A stretch of 64,000 nucleotides of DNA from Thalassobacillus devorans MSP14 (GTDB taxonomy: Bacteria; Bacillota; Bacilli; Bacillales; Halobacillaceae), in NCBI RefSeq assembly GCF_000496835.1, contig NZ_KI543237.1, forward strand, positions 970,641 to 1,034,640, given 5' to 3'. Within the stretch, counting starts at the first letter, position 1; every line of letters starts with the position of its first letter. This document shows, one piece after another, positions 61,298 to 64,000 of the stretch. A program made the position numbers and the translations under genes. The notes under the pieces are model-generated. The model was not told the DNA's origin, did no database searches, and saw only the letters and a list, made by a program, of their open reading frames with translations.

Positions 61298-62949
61298 ATC
61301 TCTCCTTCTTCCTGTACAGTCATCTTCCCATTTTCGATTTTAACGATGGTATGCTCTGCTTCTGTCAGTTGCGCTGGAAAATCCTTATTATAATGAGCCC
61401 CTCTGCTTTCTTTCCTCGTTAAAGCCGCTTCCACAACAGCGTGGGCTGTAGTTACCATATGCAGGGCTTCCACATAATCCACGATTTCTTTCGAGTAAAA
61501 ATTCGGTGAACTCATTATTTTCACATGCGCTAACTTTTCCTCAATAGCATACAATTCCTTTTTTGCCTGGAGTAGTCCTTCGGTAGAACGTACCACTCCC
61601 ACATATTTTCCCATAAGTTCTGAGACAGCTTTTTTACATGTATAGGAGCGTTCTGACCCTTGTCCGGAATTGGAAATAACGGCTATCAATTTATCTGCCT
61701 TGTTTGTTTGCAAGGGAACGTCCGCGGTTATGGAAGACATTTGGGTTATTTCCCTTGCTGCTGACATTCCAGCCCTTGCTCCAAAAACGACACACTCCGA
61801 TAACGCATTGTTTCCCAAACGGTTGCCACCGTGCAAGCCACCGGCTGATTCACCGACAACATATAAACCGGGCATAGTGGAAGCAGCATTCCTATCAATC
61901 AATACCCCACCCATAATAAAGTGGGCAGCTGGTCCTGCTTCTGCCTGATGTCTTTCAAAATCCAACCCGCGATCCAGACATAATTGATATTCATGATGAA
62001 ATTGCCGCTTCACTTCCTCGATATTTTCGGCTGCGTCTACCCATACTCCGCCATTAGGAGTGCCCAGCCCCCCTTCCACTTCGGAAGCGATTGCGATCGC
62101 TAATTTATCACGGGTCGTGTTTTCCATTGTCTCTGGCTCGTATTTTTTCATAAACCGTTCACCGTTGCGGTTATACAGTTTTGCTGAATGATAAAAGCTC
62201 AGGCAAAGACCGGAAAGTGATGGTGGATTGATTAAACTGACCGGGTAGAATTGAATTTGTTCCATGTCCACCAGAGAAGCACCAGCTGCTAAACTTAACG
62301 CAAACCCGTCCCCTGTGGACTGGGCGGGGTTGCTGGTGATTGGATAAAGCTGTCCAATTCCTCCAGTTGCAAGGATTACTGCTTTACAGCGAATCAAATA
62401 AGGTTTGTTTTTCTTTAAATCTAATACTACAGCTCCTGCCACTCTTTCATTCGCTTTTACAAGTTCAAGTGTAATGACATCACTCCAACGTTGGATATTG
62501 TTTCTCTTCCTTGCCTTTTTAGTTAAAACCTGAAGGATCGCAAGGCCTGTCTTGCCTTTTTTTGAACTTATGGAACGTGGCAGGGTGTGCCCGGATGTTG
62601 CGGCAACCAAAATATCGTTATGTACGTTTTTATCAAGTTTCAACCCCCATTGAAGCAAGTCTTCGATCCGATCAGAGATGTCCTGGACAAGTATATCTGT
62701 TAGGACAGGGCTGCTTAATCCCCTTCCGCTATCACTGATGTCTTCCCTATAAGCTTCTAAACTGTCTTCTGGATGACTCCAGCTCCCCAGACTGGCGATT
62801 TGAATCGCTCCCACCGTAGAGCCGCTTCTTCCAATGGCCCCTTTATCGATAACCAGGATTTGCTGATTTGATTCAGCAGCATACACACTTGCCGCCAGCC
62901 CAGCTGCTCCAGAACCTATCACAAGCATATCTGTTTTTACTTCATCCAT
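61294..62949 (-). CDS. Fumarate reductase/aspartate oxidase-like flavoprotein
   Basis: 551 residues. The FAD site is MLVIGSGAAGLAASVYA. HMP-type succinate/fumarate features are GDGFALSLAAGASLVDMEQI, the catalytic-loop region AAHFIMGGVLIDRNA, GLYVVGESAGGLHGGNRLGN and a C-terminal helical domain. Catalytic Arg/His positions look partly conserved (GGNRLGNNALSE). No membrane-anchor subunit is nearby. With the small 2Fe-2S partner it forms a two-gene operon of soluble character. ATG 62949 is preferred: GAGGGG is 8 nt upstream. Substrate unknown. Confidence 0.85.
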   Translation of the reverse strand: MDEVKTDMLVIGSGAAGLAASVYAAESNQQILVIDKGAIGRSGSTVGAIQIASLGSWSHPEDSLEAYREDISDSGRGLSSPVLTDILVQDISDRIEDLLQWGLKLDKNVHNDILVAATSGHTLPRSISSKKGKTGLAILQVLTKKARKRNNIQRWSDVITLELVKANERVAGAVVLDLKKNKPYLIRCKAVILATGGIGQLYPITSNPAQSTGDGFALSLAAGASLVDMEQIQFYPVSLINPPSLSGLCLSFYHSAKLYNRNGERFMKKYEPETMENTTRDKLAIAIASEVEGGLGTPNGGVWVDAAENIEEVKRQFHHEYQLCLDRGLDFERHQAEAGPAAHFIMGGVLIDRNAASTMPGLYVVGESAGGLHGGNRLGNNALSECVVFGARAGMSAAREITQMSSITADVPLQTNKADKLIAVISNSGQGSERSYTCKKAVSELMGKYVGVVRSTEGLLQAKKELYAIEEKLAHVKIMSSPNFYSKEIVDYVEALHMVTTAHAVVEAALTRKESRGAHYNKDFPAQLTEAEHTIVKIENGKMTVQEEGEI

Positions 62950-63159
62950 CCTCATACCCCTCGATTCTTATTTCTTATTTTAGTTGAATGACTCCATGTA
63001 CCAGGAGTTTTCACACTAAAAATCATACACTTTTAAAAAAAGCTTACCCGTCTATGGCAAGAGCCTGCTTTAAGAAAAGGCTGTAATCAACCCTGAAAAG
63101 TATATCTCATGGATAGAAAACAAATAGTATGATTATTACGTTTAGAGGAGGTGATTACA

Positions 63160-63339
63160 ATTAACGCCCAAAGAGCACAGGATATTGCTTTCTCGTCCGA
63201 TATGGCTAATGTAACCTATAACGGAGAAAGCGTCTACATCGAACACGTCGACGAAACCAATGGAACAGCTACCATCCACCCTCTTCATTCACCCGAAAAT
63301 AAACAAAGCGTCCCTGTAGACAGTTTACAGGAACAGTAA
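63160..63339 (+). CDS. sspH: Small acid-soluble spore protein H, probable ATT start
   Basis: 59 residues matching SspH throughout: NAQRAQDIAFSSDMANVTYN, then GESVYIEHVDETNGTATI and SVPVDSLQEQ. SASP-H is a minor spore-core protein made in the forespore. The family begins with M-N-x-Q-R-A. Here the codon before Asn is ATT (63160), 8 nt after GAGGAGG (63145-63151). The GTG at 63151 is part of the Shine-Dalgarno and would add residues unknown in the family. Confidence 0.9.
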   Translation: MNAQRAQDIAFSSDMANVTYNGESVYIEHVDETNGTATIHPLHSPENKQSVPVDSLQEQ

Positions 63340-63344
63340 GGATT

Positions 63345-63380
63345 AGAACCCGCCACGTAATGTAGCGGGTTCTGTTTTTT
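63345..63380 (+). terminator. Terminator of sspH
   Basis: AGAACCCGC pairs with GCGGGTTCT, then GTTTTTTC. Confidence 0.9.
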
Positions 63381-63383
63381 CAT

Positions 63384-63653
63384 TTATAAACCACCACAAC
63401 TTTCATCAGATTTTTTCGGTGCAAATTCGTCCCGCTCTCCCCCATCATCCAGCTCCTCAGAATACTCCACCCGATTTCCTTCACTGTCATCAAAGTCACT
63501 GTGGGTGCCTGGTTGTTCATTAAAATAGTTGTTTTCGCCAGGAACAAAGGTGTCTTTTTGCAAGCTGAATTCCGCTTGACCTGGGTGTCCCGTTTCAAGC
63601 TCTACTTCTTTCTTATCTTTCTTTTTTATTTCAGGTTCTTGTCGATAAGCCAT
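63384..63653 (-). CDS. Hypothetical small hydrophilic acidic protein
   Basis: 89 residues, highly charged (MAYRQEPEIKKKDKKEVELE at the start, SEELDDGGERDEFAP near the end), without signal or membrane segments. It ends a few bases from the sspH terminator. The Shine-Dalgarno AGAAGGG is distant (12 nt). No family recognised with confidence; a spore- or stress-related small protein is possible but unproven. Confidence 0.6.
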   Translation of the reverse strand: MAYRQEPEIKKKDKKEVELETGHPGQAEFSLQKDTFVPGENNYFNEQPGTHSDFDDSEGNRVEYSEELDDGGERDEFAPKKSDESCGGL

Positions 63654-63855
63654 ATATTATCGTATCCCTTCTTGTTTAGCTTTTTTCTTTCCATGTTTAT
63701 AATGGTACAAATAGTGGTGTTTATGTATTCATGGGGAAATATGAGGTTTTGCTTTCCGTCCAGCCATATGATACCTCTTAACTTCCCTTTTAACAGGTAC
63801 ATATTTTTTAATTTATTGCTTTAACTAAATTAAACTTCCCTGGAGGTGACATCCA

Positions 63856-64000
63856 TTGCCAAAACCCAAGTTCAAACTAAGTACCATGATCATACTATTT
63901 GTCTGCCTCGTCGTCTTAGTTTCTTTATTGATTACGGATTTGCTGATTACAGACACGACAAGTGACAATATCGAAGAGCAGTTAGAAGAAAAAGCCATCA
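63856..64000 (+). CDS. Sensor histidine kinase, CitS/DcuS/MalK type (5' part only)
   Basis: The first 48 residues are visible: a basic N-terminus (MPKPKFKLSTM), one membrane helix (IILFVCLVVLVSLLITDLLI) and the start of an external sensor domain with SDNIEEQLEEKA. This resembles the amino end of citrate/malate-type two-component sensor kinases. TTG 63856 follows TGGAGGTGAC by 9 nt. The remainder is outside the window, so domain content is inferred. Confidence 0.6.
   Translation, partial: MPKPKFKLSTMIILFVCLVVLVSLLITDLLITDTTSDNIEEQLEEKAI

Noticed and set aside
63151-63159. GTG start of sspH
   Set aside because: The codon is inside the GAGGAGGTGAT Shine-Dalgarno and the extra residues are not found in the family as I remember it.

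Overview
The window looks like a chromosomal segment of a moderately halophilic, endospore-forming Bacillaceae member (Halobacillus, Virgibacillus or Thalassobacillus type; this placement is inference from gene content). The evidence is Bacillus-style gene pairs (yfiBC-like ABC exporter, yjgCD-like formate dehydrogenase, bdbDC, aprX, CYP152), two sporulation genes (a Spo0E-like peptide and SspH), very acidic secreted proteins, and sodium- or cation-coupled carriers. No rRNA, tRNA, prophage, CRISPR array or transposase gene was seen. All coding is ordinary chromosomal sequence, and unusual material sits mainly in the intergenic spaces.

Layout. 1-8.4 kb: a truncated Gfo/Idh/MocA oxidoreductase, a secreted M6 metalloprotease, a heterodimeric ABC exporter with one degenerate ATP site, a DUF421 membrane protein and 3-methyladenine DNA glycosylase. 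8.4-17 kb: a three-gene formate dehydrogenase operon ending in a CXXC-less HMA-like protein, a hemerythrin-like protein, a secreted S15 peptidase, an unlisted Spo0E-like gene and rpoN with a cre-like box. 16.9-20.7 kb: thiamine salvage (tenA-thiD-thiM-thiE and thiW), each transcript behind its own TPP riboswitch. 20.8-24.7 kb: a TauE/SafE exporter, the BdbDC disulfide pair, and a DUF606/Crp-Fnr/DUF606 operon preceded by a perfect palindrome.

24.8-30.2 kb is the most interesting block. It has AtuA-like (DUF1446) and DUF4387 genes on one side, and a DctM-type permease, a small two-helix membrane protein and a class-I-amidotransferase-like hydrolase on the other, with a GntR/HutC regulator between them. 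One motif, TGTTATAAYCAGT, occurs in front of all three transcripts. This reads as a single substrate-inducible uptake and catabolism regulon with an unknown substrate. It is followed by two large inverted hairpin elements (30.47-31.08 kb).

31-48 kb: an LLM-class flavin oxidoreductase, an M48 protease, glutamate synthase (both subunits), an unlisted small membrane protein, AprX protease, a short-chain dehydrogenase, DinB-like and GNAT proteins, an NhaC-family antiporter with an attenuator-like leader, a CYP152 P450 and a DUF1259 protein. 48-64 kb: a YfcC carrier divergent from an M20 amidohydrolase, alkaline phosphatase behind a good Pho box, a lipoprotein, a frameshifted small membrane protein, MFS and FUSC exporters, two secreted low-complexity proteins, a dicarboxylate/amino-acid symporter, a flavoprotein/2Fe-2S pair, SspH, and the start of a sensor kinase.

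Recurring themes. (1) Three families of intergenic repeats: degenerate 21-bp arrays at three sites, a GAACAAAAGCG hairpin element at two sites, and an inverted pair of a long stem-loop element. (2) Start codons beyond ATG: TTG and GTG starts are common, and two genes (the symporter and sspH) appear to start at ATT behind strong Shine-Dalgarno sequences. (3) Four cre-like boxes suggest CcpA-type carbon control of rpoN, the NhaC antiporter and both arms of the GntR block.
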